Assembly (NCBI GenBank): GCA_944341445.1
Contig: CALVLZ010000006.1
Span: 134,738 to 179,383, forward strand
Reading direction: 5' to 3'
Length of the DNA stretch: 44,646 nt
Source of the DNA: an uncultured Clostridia bacterium
GTDB lineage: Bacteria > Bacillota > Clostridia > Christensenellales > UBA1242
Below are positions 8,741 to 17,309 of the stretch, in pieces (within the stretch, counting starts at the first letter, position 1; each line of letters opens with the position of its first letter). Below the pieces are notes generated by a model that did no database searches, was not told the origin of the DNA, and saw only the letters and a program-made list of their open reading frames with translations. Position numbers and translations under genes: made by a program.

Positions 8741-9676
8741 ATGAAAATAGAAAACATAGAGTTTAAAAATAATTTAATTTTAGCACCAATGGCTGGGGTT
8801 ACAGATGTTGGTTTTAAATATGTTGCAATTAACAATGGTGCAGATTGTGCTGTTAGTGAAATGGTTAGTGCAAAAGCACTAAAATATAACAATAAAAAAA
8901 CTTTAGATTTGTTGTGTACCGCACCAAATGAAAAAATAAAAATAGTTCAAATTTTTGGTAGCGACCCTAAAATAATGGCTAGCATTATTAAAAGCAAACA
9001 TTTAAAAGATTTTGATATTATTGATATTAATATGGGTTGTCCTGCTCCTAAAATAGTTAAAAATGGGGAAGGTTGTGCATTAATGAAAAACATTAAATTA
9101 GCAGAAGAAATAATAACTGCATGCGTTAATGCAACCGCAAAACCAATAACTGTTAAATTTAGAAGTGGTTGGGATGATGAATCTGTTAACGCAGTTGAGT
9201 TTGCAAAAATGTGCGAGCGTGCTGGTGCAAAAGCAATCACAATACATGGTAGAACACGTGAGCAATTTTACGGCGGATGTGTTAATTTAGATATAATAAA
9301 ACAAGTAAAGCAAGCAGTGAACATTCCTGTTATTGGAAATGGCGATGTTTATGATAGTGATAGTTTTAAACATATGATGGAATACACAAATTGTGATGCT
9401 GTTATGGTTGGAAGGGCAACTCTTGGTAAGCCTTGGGTTTTTGCAGAGATTTTAAATATTAAAAAGAATGCATCGGATTTTGAAAACATATGTGACCATA
9501 TTAATATTTTAAGCAAATATTATCCTGAAAATTTTATAGTTAAACATATGCGTAAACATATGCTTTGGTATATAAAAGGTTTTAGAAATGCCAATGCTGT
9601 TAAAGCAAAAGTTTCAGTTTGTAATAAAGTAGAAGATATGATAAATGCAGTAAGACCTTTGTTTATGGAGAATTAG
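8741..9676 (+). CDS. dusB: tRNA-dihydrouridine synthase (DusB-type)
   Basis: 311 residues, normal for the family. It is an FMN-dependent enzyme that reduces uridine to dihydrouridine in the tRNA D-loop. Visible motifs are the flavin-binding LAPMAGVTD at residues 13-21, the catalytic-cysteine loop INMGCPAPKIVKNGEGCAL near 99-117, VKFRSGWDDE, ITIHGRTREQFYGG, and the phosphate-binding GNGDVYD and MVGRATLGKPWVF toward the C-terminus. An in-frame ATG at 8702 is ruled out because the -35 and -10 elements lie between it and 8741. The ATG at 8741 coincides with the expected transcription start and has no Shine-Dalgarno sequence, implying leaderless translation. It heads a run dusB-trmL-pgk-tpiA-gpmI with short spacing. 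Confidence 0.93.
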   Translation: MKIENIEFKNNLILAPMAGVTDVGFKYVAINNGADCAVSEMVSAKALKYNNKKTLDLLCTAPNEKIKIVQIFGSDPKIMASIIKSKHLKDFDIIDINMGCPAPKIVKNGEGCALMKNIKLAEEIITACVNATAKPITVKFRSGWDDESVNAVEFAKMCERAGAKAITIHGRTREQFYGGCVNLDIIKQVKQAVNIPVIGNGDVYDSDSFKHMMEYTNCDAVMVGRATLGKPWVFAEILNIKKNASDFENICDHINILSKYYPENFIVKHMRKHMLWYIKGFRNANAVKAKVSVCNKVEDMINAVRPLFMEN

Positions 9677-9678
9677 TT

Positions 9679-10164
9679 ATGATTTCAATAGTTTTAGTAG
9701 AACCAGAAATTCCACAAAATGCTGGCAATATTGTTAGAACTTGTGCAGCAATTGGTGCAGATTTATATATGGTAAAACCGTTAGGTTTTGAAGTTTCTGA
9801 TAAATATTTAAAAAGAGCAGGTTTAGATTATTGGCAATTTGCAAAAGTTAAAATTGTTGATAGTTTTTCTGAAATTGTTAAAAATAATCCTGATGCAGAT
9901 TTTTGGTATGCAAGCACTAAAAGTAAAAAAACATATGCAGATGTTAAGTTTTCTGACAATTGCTTTATAGTTTTTGGCAAAGAAACTAAAGGTTTGGATG
10001 AAAAGCTGTTGCATGATAATTATGATAAATGTATTAGAATACCTATGAAAGAAGGAATTAGAAGCTTAAATTTAAGCAATTCTGTTGCAATAGTTTCGTA
10101 TGAAGCAATGAGACAAAATAATTTTAAAAATTTAGAAAATTACGGAAGTTTAACAAAGTATTAA
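9679..10164 (+). CDS. trmL: tRNA (cytidine/uridine-34 2'-O-)-methyltransferase
   Basis: 161 residues, a minimal SPOUT (SpoU) methyltransferase of the TrmL/YibK type. Signature segments are EPEIPQNAGNIVRTCAAIGA (residues 8-27), which binds the tRNA end, then FGKETKGL near 99 and IRIPMKEGIRSLNLSNSVAIVSYEA near 115-140, which together form the trefoil knot that binds S-adenosylmethionine. It methylates the ribose at the wobble position of tRNA-Leu species in studied bacteria. The ATG lies two bases after the dusB stop, with GGAG at 9667-9670. A second tRNA-modifying enzyme in the same transcript fits a housekeeping operon. Confidence 0.93.
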   Translation: MISIVLVEPEIPQNAGNIVRTCAAIGADLYMVKPLGFEVSDKYLKRAGLDYWQFAKVKIVDSFSEIVKNNPDADFWYASTKSKKTYADVKFSDNCFIVFGKETKGLDEKLLHDNYDKCIRIPMKEGIRSLNLSNSVAIVSYEAMRQNNFKNLENYGSLTKY

Positions 10165-10177
10165 GGAGAAAATAATA

Positions 10178-11473
10178 ATGAAAAAACAAACAATAAGAAC
10201 AATTGATTTTAGTGGTAAAAAAGTTTTATTACGTGTGGATTTTAATGTTCCTATTAATGAATTTGGAGTTGTTGCAAATGACAAAAGAATAAAGGAAGAA
10301 CTTCCAACAATAAATTATATGCTTGCAAAAGGTGCTTCTATAATAATTATTAGTCATTTAGGAAGGCCAGAAGGCAAAGTTGTAAAAAAATATAGTTTAA
10401 TACCTTGTGCAAAAAGGTTGGCAGATTTGTTGCATCACGATGTTAAATTTGCAAGTGATTGCGTTGGGCCTGTTGCAAATAAGATGGTTCAGAATTTAAA
10501 ACCAGGTGAAATTTTAATGTTAGAAAATTTAAGATTTCAACCAGAAGAAGAAAACGACGATGAAAATTTTGCAAAAAAGCTCGCATCATATGCTGATATT
10601 TATGTTAACGATGCTTTTGGTGTTTGTCATAGAAAACACGCAAGCATACATGCTGTTGCAAAATATTTGCCTAACGCAATTGGCTTTTTAATTGAAAAAG
10701 AAGTAAAAAACATTTCTCAAGTTTTAAATAATCCAGATAAACCTTTTATTGCAATTTTAGGTGGCGCAAAGGTTTCAGATAAACTTGGTGTAATTTCTTC
10801 TTTAATTGAAAAGTGTGATGCAATTTTGATTGGTGGTGCAATGGCATACACATTCTTAAAAGCACAAGGTTATAATGTTGGAAAAAGTAAGGTTGAAACA
10901 GACTTAATTGAAACTGCTAAAGATATTTTAAATAAAGCAAACAAAAAAGGTGTTAAAATAGTTCTTCCTGTTGATAATGTTTACACAAATAACATTAAAA
11001 CTAAAAAGATTGTTAAAACTTCTAAAACACAAGAAATTCCTGATAAAATGATTGGTGTTGATATTGGCAAGAAAACATTAAAGTTGTTTAAACAAGAAAT
11101 CAAAAAAGCTAAAACTATTTTATGGAATGGTCCACTTGGAATCTTTGAAGAAAAAATGTTTAGTAAAGGCACATATAAAGTTGCAAAAATGGTTAGCAAA
11201 AACAAAGGTTTCACTGTTGTTGGTGGTGGTGATAGTGCATCTGCTATTATTAATATGGGCTTTGAAAATAAAATTTCTCATGTTTCCACAGGTGGTGGTG
11301 CAAGTTTGAAAATGTTTGAAGGAAAAGTTTTGCCAGGTATTGATGCAATAAGTAACGAAGGCGAAGAAAAAAAGAAAAAAACTGTTTCTAAAGTTAGCAA
11401 AACAAAAGAAACTTCTAAAGAAACTTCAAAAGAAAAGAAAACTAATAAAACAGTTTCAAAAAGCAAAAAATAA
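10178..11473 (+). CDS. pgk: Phosphoglycerate kinase with basic C-terminal tail
   Basis: 431 residues against a usual 390-400. It transfers phosphate from 1,3-bisphosphoglycerate to ADP in glycolysis. Motifs include RVDFNVP (residues 21-27), SHLGRPEG, the substrate-binding ENLRF and NDAFGVCHRKHAS, AILGGAKVSDK, WNGPLGIFE and the nucleotide-site GGGDSASAI. The extra 35-40 residues after GIDAISNEGEE are nearly all Lys, Ser, Thr and Glu (KETSKETSKEK and similar), predicted disordered and positively charged, and not part of the Pgk fold. AAGGAG at 10163-10168 overlaps the end of trmL. The tail resembles that of the membrane protein at 4731-5666. Confidence 0.95.
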   Translation: MKKQTIRTIDFSGKKVLLRVDFNVPINEFGVVANDKRIKEELPTINYMLAKGASIIIISHLGRPEGKVVKKYSLIPCAKRLADLLHHDVKFASDCVGPVANKMVQNLKPGEILMLENLRFQPEEENDDENFAKKLASYADIYVNDAFGVCHRKHASIHAVAKYLPNAIGFLIEKEVKNISQVLNNPDKPFIAILGGAKVSDKLGVISSLIEKCDAILIGGAMAYTFLKAQGYNVGKSKVETDLIETAKDILNKANKKGVKIVLPVDNVYTNNIKTKKIVKTSKTQEIPDKMIGVDIGKKTLKLFKQEIKKAKTILWNGPLGIFEEKMFSKGTYKVAKMVSKNKGFTVVGGGDSASAIINMGFENKISHVSTGGGASLKMFEGKVLPGIDAISNEGEEKKKKTVSKVSKTKETSKETSKEKKTNKTVSKSKK

Positions 11474-11503
11474 ATTCTTAATTATAATTAAAAAGGGCTT
11501 GAT

Positions 11504-12250
11504 ATGAATAGAACTTTGGTGATTGCAAACCTTAAAACAATTTATCCACAAGAAGGATATGTGAAGTATTTTAAACAGTTAAATAAAATTGTTAAAAATA
11601 AAAATAAGGTATTGTGCGTATGTGTTCCGTTTGTGTGTGCAACAATTGCTAAAAAGATATTAAAAAATAAAAACATTTTAATATCTTTTCAAAATGTTGC
11701 AGAAAATAGTGTAGCAACAAACACAGGTGAAATAACAGCAAGAATGCTTAAAGAAGTTGGTGCGGATTGCTGTTTGGTTTGCCATAAAGAAAGAAGACAA
11801 AATTTTAATGAAGATTATGACTTGGCAAACTTAAAAATAAAAGAATTATTATCACAAAACATTTTTCCAATTTTGTGCGTTGGTGAAAATGAACAAGAGT
11901 TGAAAAAAAGAAAGTCACTAGCTGTTATTGAAAAACAATTGGAGAAAGCATTAAAAGATGTTTCTTTGCAAAATGCTAAAAATATAACCATTGTTTATGA
12001 GCCACCAATAGAGGGCGGTCCAGAAAATTCTTTGGCATTAACAGATTTAAGCGTTATTGGAGAAGGAATAAAAAATTTTATTAGTGATTTATATAGAATT
12101 AAAAGTTACAATTTTAAAGTTGTTTTTGGTGGTAACATTAATGAAAACAATTTTTCAAATTTTTTAAGATTAAAAAATTTCGACGGCATTATATTAGGAA
12201 GAAATAGTGTGAATGTTGCATTATTGCAATCTATTTTTGATGCTGAATAG
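11504..12250 (+). CDS. tpiA: Triosephosphate isomerase, divergent
   Basis: 248 residues, normal length. It interconverts dihydroxyacetone phosphate and glyceraldehyde 3-phosphate. The catalytic trio is retained: Asn9/Lys11 in ANLKT, His94 in CHKERR and Glu166 in YEP. Several phosphate-gripping positions that are almost invariant elsewhere have changed: GHSERR is CHKERR, the loop-6 lid YEPVWAIGTG is YEPPIEGGPE, YGGSV is FGGNI, and VGGASL is LGRNS. The gene sits between pgk and gpmI, where TpiA belongs, so I keep that name; altered kinetics or a modified substrate is possible. There is a RBS-like AAGGG at 11491-11495 before the ATG, and the next gene begins nine bases after the stop. Confidence 0.85.
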   Translation: MNRTLVIANLKTIYPQEGYVKYFKQLNKIVKNKNKVLCVCVPFVCATIAKKILKNKNILISFQNVAENSVATNTGEITARMLKEVGADCCLVCHKERRQNFNEDYDLANLKIKELLSQNIFPILCVGENEQELKKRKSLAVIEKQLEKALKDVSLQNAKNITIVYEPPIEGGPENSLALTDLSVIGEGIKNFISDLYRIKSYNFKVVFGGNINENNFSNFLRLKNFDGIILGRNSVNVALLQSIFDAE

Positions 12251-12259
12251 AGGTGTGTT

Positions 12260-13795
12260 ATGAATAAACCTTTTGTTGGTTTAATAATATTAGACGGATT
12301 TGGTTTAAGGAAAGAAAAGTTTGGTAATGCAATAAAGAACGCAAACACTAAAAACTTAGATTTTTATTTTAAAAATTATCCTTACACAACTTTAAAAGCA
12401 TCGGGAGAATCTGTTGGCTTGCCTCATGGTCAAATTGGGAATAGTGAAGTTGGGCACTTAAACATTGGTGCTGGCAAGGTGGTTTACCAATCATTATTAA
12501 AAATAAACAATTCAATTCAAGATAACAGTTTTTATTCAAACACTGCAATTTTAAAAGCGTTTAATCATTCTAAAAAATTTAATTCAAGCGTTCATTTAAT
12601 GGGTTTGGTTTCAGATGGCGGTGTTCATAGCCACATAAATCATTTAATTGCATTAATAAAAATGGCAAAAATGAATAATGTTAAAAATTTATTTATTCAT
12701 TGTTTTACAGATGGCCGTGATACATTAAGAGATAGTGCTAAAACTTATTTAAATAAAGTTGAAGATGAAATTAAAAACACTAACTATAAAATTGCAACAA
12801 TCTGTGGCAGACTTTATGCAATGGATAGAGAAAATAAATTTGATAGAATAGAACTTGCATATGATGCAATAGTTAATGGAATTTCAAAAAATAAATTTAA
12901 TAATGTTAACGATTGTATTGATTATAACTATAAAATAGGAAATTTTGATGAATTTATTGAACCTGCTGTTATTGAATTTGAAAATGGAAATTTTGGGAAA
13001 ATAGAAAATAACGATTCAATAATTATGTTCAATTTCAGAGAAGATAGGGCTCGCGAATTAACAGAATGTTTCATAAATAAAAATTTTGATAAATTTAAAA
13101 CAAAGAATTTAGAAAATTTGTTTGTTACAACATTTACCCAATATGACGAGAAATTTAAGCCAAATGCAATTGCATTTGATAAAGAAATTATAAATAACAA
13201 TTTAAGTGAAGTTATTAGTAAAAATGGTTTAAAACAATTTAAAATAACAGAAACAACAAAGTTTGCTCACGTTACTTATTTTATTAATGGTGGCATTGAA
13301 AAACCATATAAAAATGAAGAAAGGTATTTAATACCAACAATAAATAGCAAAACTTTCGATGAGTTTCCTAAAATGAGAGCGTGCGAAATAACCGAAAAGG
13401 CAATAGAATTAATTAAAACAAATAATTATAATTTTATGGTTTTAAATTATTCTAATTGTGATATGATTGGTCACACAGGGAATATGGAAGCTGCTATTGA
13501 AGCTGTTAATTGCATTGATGAACAAATTAAATATTTAATCGATTCCATAATAAGCGTTGGTGGTGTTGCAATAATAACAGCAGACCACGGAAATGCTGAG
13601 GAAATGATAAACAGTAAAGGACAAGTTTTAACAGATCACACAACAAATGAAGTTCCTTTCTGTGTGATTAATTATAATAAAGATATTGAGTTAAAAAGTG
13701 GTTGTGCATTAAGTAACATTGCGCCAACTATATTGGAAATTTTGAATTGTGAAAAGCCAAAAGAAATGGTAGAATCCATAATTGTTAAAGCTTAA
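12260..13795 (+). CDS. gpmI: 2,3-bisphosphoglycerate-independent phosphoglycerate mutase
   Basis: 511 residues, standard for GpmI. This metal-dependent (Mn) alkaline-phosphatase-superfamily enzyme interconverts 3- and 2-phosphoglycerate. Seen motifs: LIILDGFGL at the N-terminus (metal Asp), GNSEVGHLNIGAG with the nucleophilic Ser near residue 62, DGGVHSH, DGRDT, NFREDRARE and the C-terminal metal site ADHGNAEEM. AGGTG at 12250-12254 is the ribosome site. It is the last gene of the dusB-trmL-pgk-tpiA-gpmI run; a new promoter begins right at its stop codon. The GpmI type, rather than the cofactor-dependent GpmA, is usual in spore formers, where Mn and pH sensitivity helps store 3-phosphoglycerate. 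Confidence 0.96.
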   Translation: MNKPFVGLIILDGFGLRKEKFGNAIKNANTKNLDFYFKNYPYTTLKASGESVGLPHGQIGNSEVGHLNIGAGKVVYQSLLKINNSIQDNSFYSNTAILKAFNHSKKFNSSVHLMGLVSDGGVHSHINHLIALIKMAKMNNVKNLFIHCFTDGRDTLRDSAKTYLNKVEDEIKNTNYKIATICGRLYAMDRENKFDRIELAYDAIVNGISKNKFNNVNDCIDYNYKIGNFDEFIEPAVIEFENGNFGKIENNDSIIMFNFREDRARELTECFINKNFDKFKTKNLENLFVTTFTQYDEKFKPNAIAFDKEIINNNLSEVISKNGLKQFKITETTKFAHVTYFINGGIEKPYKNEERYLIPTINSKTFDEFPKMRACEITEKAIELIKTNNYNFMVLNYSNCDMIGHTGNMEAAIEAVNCIDEQIKYLIDSIISVGGVAIITADHGNAEEMINSKGQVLTDHTTNEVPFCVINYNKDIELKSGCALSNIAPTILEILNCEKPKEMVESIIVKA

Positions 13796-13824
13796 TTGAC
13801 AATATACTAATTTTTTAGTATAAT
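13796..13824 (+). promoter_or_regulatory. Consensus promoter with palindromic spacer
   Basis: TTGACA (13796-13801), 17 bases, TATAAT (13819-13824), a perfect sigma-A promoter. The spacer and start of the -10 contain a perfect 7-bp inverted repeat ATACTAA-TTTT-TTAGTAT (13804-13821), which may be an operator. Confidence 0.85.
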
Positions 13825-13852
13825 GAAAAAAGAAATTTAAAAGGATGAAATT

Positions 13853-14101
13853 ATGTTAGAAGCTTGGTGGAATAAATTTTATAACGCTTGCGTAAGAAGC
13901 ATTGACCCAACAATAAAAGCGGGAATTATTCTTTTAATTGGAGTGTTGGCACTTGGTTGTTTTGTGTATGCAACATACGGTAAGGTGACTGATTTGAAAT
14001 CAGGCAAGGAAATACGCAGTAAAGATTATATTAAAAGACCATTTTTCTTTGTTTTATTTATTTTTCTTGTAATTATAGATATTGTTTATGCAGCTCTATA
14101 A
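13853..14101 (+). CDS. Small two-helix membrane protein
   Basis: 82 residues, unrecognised. It has two hydrophobic helices (about residues 23-42, GIILLIGVLALGCFVYATYG, and 63-82, FFFVLFIFLVIIDIVYAAL) joined by a Lys-rich loop (KVTDLKSGKEIRSKDYIKRP), giving a hairpin topology. AAAGGATG precedes the ATG. It has a consensus promoter of its own and sits between gpmI and secG. Conservation of position next to secG in related genomes would decide whether it is linked to protein export. The ORF is convincing because of its promoter, ribosome site and clean two-helix pattern. Confidence 0.7.
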   Translation: MLEAWWNKFYNACVRSIDPTIKAGIILLIGVLALGCFVYATYGKVTDLKSGKEIRSKDYIKRPFFFVLFIFLVIIDIVYAAL

Positions 14102-14155
14102 TTCTAAAAAACATATAAAATTTTATATTTAAACAAATTAGCACATAATATTTTG

Positions 14156-14184
14156 TTGTTAGTTTGTTTTTTTTGTGTTATAAT
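14156..14184 (+). promoter_or_regulatory. secG-rnr promoter, extended -10
   Basis: TTGTTA (14156-14161), 17 bases, TATAAT (14179-14184) with TGT just before it (extended -10). Confidence 0.65.
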
Positions 14185-14210
14185 TAATAAGTTTTATGGA
14201 GGGATTAATA

Positions 14211-14519
14211 GTGTTTAGTATGTTAAATCTTGTTGATAATTGGGTTACAAGATCATTTCCAATAATCCAAACAATTTTAATAGTTTTAATAGCAATTTTT
14301 GCAGTTGTTGTTATTGTTGCTGTTATGTTAACTCCTAGTAACTCTCAAGGTGGTTCAAACGCAATAACAGGTACTAAAATAGATAGTTATTATATGCAAA
14401 ATAAATCACAAACCAAAGAGGGTAAGCTTAAAAAATTAATTATTGCATCTTCAATAATTATTTTTGTGTTAACAATAATCTATTTCATAACAATGGCTAT
14501 ATTTAATGGTCAAGCATAA
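14211..14519 (+). CDS. secG: Preprotein translocase subunit SecG
   Basis: 102 residues. SecG is a small two-helix protein of the SecYEG channel that assists protein export. Helix 1 (IIQTILIVLIAIFAVVVIVAVML) is followed by the SecG-type loop rich in Ser/Asn/Gly (SNSQGGSNAITG) and helix 2 (IIASSIIIFVLTIIYFITMAI) near the C-terminus. I chose GTG at 14211 because GGAGGG (14198-14203) lies seven bases upstream; the ATG at 14196 overlaps that site. The neighbourhood secG-rnr-smpB-ssrA is a classic Gram-positive order and strengthens the call. Confidence 0.88.
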   Translation: MFSMLNLVDNWVTRSFPIIQTILIVLIAIFAVVVIVAVMLTPSNSQGGSNAITGTKIDSYYMQNKSQTKEGKLKKLIIASSIIIFVLTIIYFITMAIFNGQA

Positions 14520-14524
14520 GTTAA

Positions 14525-14560
14525 AAAGGGGCTCCTAAGTTTGAGCCTCTTTATGTTTAA
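14525..14560 (+). terminator. Hairpin between secG and rnr, probable attenuating terminator
   Basis: A 10-bp stem AAAGGGGCTC/GAGCCTCTTT with one G-U pair and an eight-base loop. The T tract is short and interrupted (TTTATGTTT), so partial readthrough into rnr is likely. Confidence 0.65.
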
Positions 14561-14573
14561 TTAGGAGATTAAA

Positions 14574-16778
14574 ATGCAAAATAAAGTAATGGACAAAATA
14601 TTAGAACAGATTAATAGAAACAAATTGCATAATTTGAGTTATGCTTTTTTAATTGCACAACTTTGTGTTTTAAATAATAAGTCTTTTGAAGAAATTCAAA
14701 AAATTGTTGATAAATTAATCACAAAAAAGTTAATTAGAATAAACACGAAAGATAACACAGTTGTTAATTCAAAAAAAATTAATTCAGAATATAAAGTTGA
14801 AACTGAAAGTAACATTGATATTGCAAATAAAATATTAAAAATAGACCCTAAAAAAGTTAACAAACGTGGTAAAAAACAAAGAATTCAATGCAAAATTGAT
14901 GGTACAAAAAAGGGTTATGCTTTTGGTGTTGCATTAAACAATGAAGTTGAGGATGTTTTTATTCCTGCAAGAGATTTAAAAGGTGCAGTTAATAATGATA
15001 TTGTTATTGTTGAAGTTTTAAATCCAGAAAGTAAAAAGCCTGAAGGCAAAGTTGTTCAAATTTTGGAACGTGGAAACGAAAGAATTGTTGGAACAATACA
15101 ACTTTATAAAAACAATGCGTTTGTTTTGCCTGATGATGTTAAATTTGGCAAAGATATTTTTGTGCCTCTAAATAAAACCTTAAAAGCAAATAACGGTGAT
15201 AAGGTTGTTGTTGAAATTAAAAATTATTCTAATAAAAAATACCCAGAAGGTGTAGTAACAGAAGTTTTGGGTGAACCTAATAAGATTGGAACAGAAGTTA
15301 AAGGGATTATTAGAAGTTATAACTTGTTTGAAGATTTCCCTAAAAAAGTTAAACTAGAAGCTGAAAAAGTTCCGCAAGTAATATCTTATACTGATTTCCC
15401 AAACAGAAGGAATTTAACAAACTTATTATGTTTTACAATTGACGGAGAAGATAGCAGAGATTTAGATGATGCGGTTTCAATTGAAAAAACAAAAGATGGT
15501 TTGTATAATCTTGGTGTTCATATTGCTGATGTTGGCGAATATGTTAAAATGGGTTCAGTTATAGATAAAGAAGCTTTTAAAAGAGGAACATCTGTTTATT
15601 TTCCAAATTTAGTTTTACCAATGCTTCCTAGAGAGTTAAGTAATGGTATTTGTTCTTTAAATGAAAATATTGAAAGATTGGCTTTAAGCGTTCAAATGCA
15701 TATTGATAATAAAGGCGATGTTAAAAAATATGATATCTTTGAAAGTGTTATAAAAAGCAAAAAACGCTTTACTTACACAGAAGTGCAAGGAATAATTGAT
15801 AAAAATAAATATTATTTAGATGAAAATAAACCTTTTATTGAATCAATTAATTTAATGGTTGAACTTTCAGATATTTTAATTAAAAAAAGAGATAAACGTG
15901 GCGCAATTGATTTTAACATACCTGAAACCGAAATTGTTTTAGATGATTTGGGAGATGTTATTGATATTAGCAAAAAAGATAGGAAAGAGTCTCATAGATT
16001 AATTGAAAGTTTTATGATTGCTGCAAATGAATGTGTTGCAGAGCACTTCAAAAAATTAAAAGTGCCTTTTGTATATCGTGTTCACGAAGAACCTGATTCT
16101 GAAAAAATGAATAACTTCTTAAGAATTGCTAGTGGCTTTGGTGTTGGAGTTAATGTTAAAACAGATAATGTTCAAGCAAAAGATTTGCAAGAAATTCTTA
16201 AACAAGTTGAAACAATGGATTGTAATTATTCTTTAAATAAAATATGTTTAAGAAGTATGAAAAAGGCTAAGTATGACACTAATTGTTTAGGGCACTATGG
16301 AATAGCAAGCAAATTCTATTGTCATTTTACTTCACCAATAAGAAGATATCCAGATTTAACAATTCATAGAATAATAAAAGATTACTTAAATGGTGAACTT
16401 GTTGGTAAAAATTTAACTAACACTAAAAATTTTGTAACAGCAGCTGCCTTAAGATCTTCTGATAGAGAAGTTATTGCAGATAAAGTTGAACGTGATGTTG
16501 ATGATTTGTATAAAGTTTTCTATATGACTCATCATGTTGGAGAAGACTTTGTTGGAAGAATTAGCAGTGTTACAAATTTTGGTATTTTTGTTGAGTTGGA
16601 TAACACTGTTGAAGGTATGGTTAGAATTGAAGATTTACCTAAAGATTATTACGAATTTAATGAAAATGACTTTGTTTTAAAAGGTGCTCATAATTCATAT
16701 TCTATTGGTCAAACAGTTAATGTTAGATGTATTAATGCGAACATTGCAGAGAAACAAGTTGATTTTGTGCTTATATAA
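14574..16778 (+). CDS. rnr: Ribonuclease R
   Basis: 734 residues. It is a 3'-5' exoribonuclease that degrades structured RNA and works with tmRNA in clearing non-stop messages. Domain order: a winged-helix-like N-terminus (about 1-60), two cold-shock OB domains (about 75-230), and the RNB catalytic domain starting at LCFTIDGEDSRDLDDAVSIE (near 280), whose aspartates bind Mg. It is followed by GVHIADVGEYV, RGTSVYFPNLVLPMLP and HFTSPIRRYPDLTIHR. A C-terminal S1 domain (VGRISSVTNFGIFVELDNTVEGMV) ends the protein; the Lys-rich tail seen in some homologues is missing. AGGAG at 14562-14566 sets the start. It is co-transcribed with secG through the weak hairpin. Confidence 0.95.
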   Translation: MQNKVMDKILEQINRNKLHNLSYAFLIAQLCVLNNKSFEEIQKIVDKLITKKLIRINTKDNTVVNSKKINSEYKVETESNIDIANKILKIDPKKVNKRGKKQRIQCKIDGTKKGYAFGVALNNEVEDVFIPARDLKGAVNNDIVIVEVLNPESKKPEGKVVQILERGNERIVGTIQLYKNNAFVLPDDVKFGKDIFVPLNKTLKANNGDKVVVEIKNYSNKKYPEGVVTEVLGEPNKIGTEVKGIIRSYNLFEDFPKKVKLEAEKVPQVISYTDFPNRRNLTNLLCFTIDGEDSRDLDDAVSIEKTKDGLYNLGVHIADVGEYVKMGSVIDKEAFKRGTSVYFPNLVLPMLPRELSNGICSLNENIERLALSVQMHIDNKGDVKKYDIFESVIKSKKRFTYTEVQGIIDKNKYYLDENKPFIESINLMVELSDILIKKRDKRGAIDFNIPETEIVLDDLGDVIDISKKDRKESHRLIESFMIAANECVAEHFKKLKVPFVYRVHEEPDSEKMNNFLRIASGFGVGVNVKTDNVQAKDLQEILKQVETMDCNYSLNKICLRSMKKAKYDTNCLGHYGIASKFYCHFTSPIRRYPDLTIHRIIKDYLNGELVGKNLTNTKNFVTAAALRSSDREVIADKVERDVDDLYKVFYMTHHVGEDFVGRISSVTNFGIFVELDNTVEGMVRIEDLPKDYYEFNENDFVLKGAHNSYSIGQTVNVRCINANIAEKQVDFVLI

Positions 16779-16811
16779 AACGAACTGATTAGTTCGTTTT
16801 ATTTTTATTTT
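16777..16811 (+). terminator. Rho-independent terminator after rnr
   Basis: Stem AAAACGAACT/AGTTCGTTTT with a GATT loop, followed by ATTTTTATTTT. The hairpin overlaps the rnr stop codon. Confidence 0.92.
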
Positions 16812-17268
16812 GTGATACTTTTTGACAAAAAATACATACTTATTAACATAAACAAATAAATTATATCTGTTAGATGTGGGTTTTTGCTAAAAATATTGTA
16901 TTAACAGTTTAATGTTTTTCAAATTGTGTTTCAAAAACATTTATTAAATTGTGTAAAATTGTATAGATGCTTTTATCTAAAAGTTACAATTTTTGTGTTT
17001 AATATTATATATAATATTATATTTTTTTTGTCAGGGACATTTGTTACTTAAAAAGTGTAAAGAAAATTAATAAATAACATTGAATTTATTTATAAATTAG
17101 TATATACTTAATAAGTACACATTAAAAAATAAAGAATTTTTTTGAATAATATTTTAACACAACACCAAATTTTAATAAAAAAATTAAAAAAATATAGTTA
17201 AAACTGCAAAAATTTTAACAAAATTTTTAAAATTTTCATATTTTAATAAATTAAATTTAAAAAGGCTA
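16812..17268. other. AT-rich intergenic gap between rnr and smpB
   Basis: About 460 bases with no credible ORF. It contains a palindrome AATATTATATATAATATT (17001-17018) followed within five bases by T8, which looks like a weak AT-only terminator, and the segment AACAAAATTTTTAAAAT (17217-17233), also present at 8282-8298 upstream of HU. I could not fold a convincing known RNA here. Confidence 0.5.
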
Positions 17269-17296
17269 TTGAAAAATAAAAAAAATATGATATAAT
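17269..17296 (+). promoter_or_regulatory. smpB(-ssrA) promoter, extended -10
   Basis: TTGAAA (17269-17274), 16 bases, TATAAT (17291-17296) preceded by TGA (extended -10). The predicted start point (near 17303) lies within the GAGG ribosome site, giving an extremely short leader before the ATG at 17310. Confidence 0.7.
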
Positions 17297-17309
17297 AAAA
17301 GAGGTTAAA

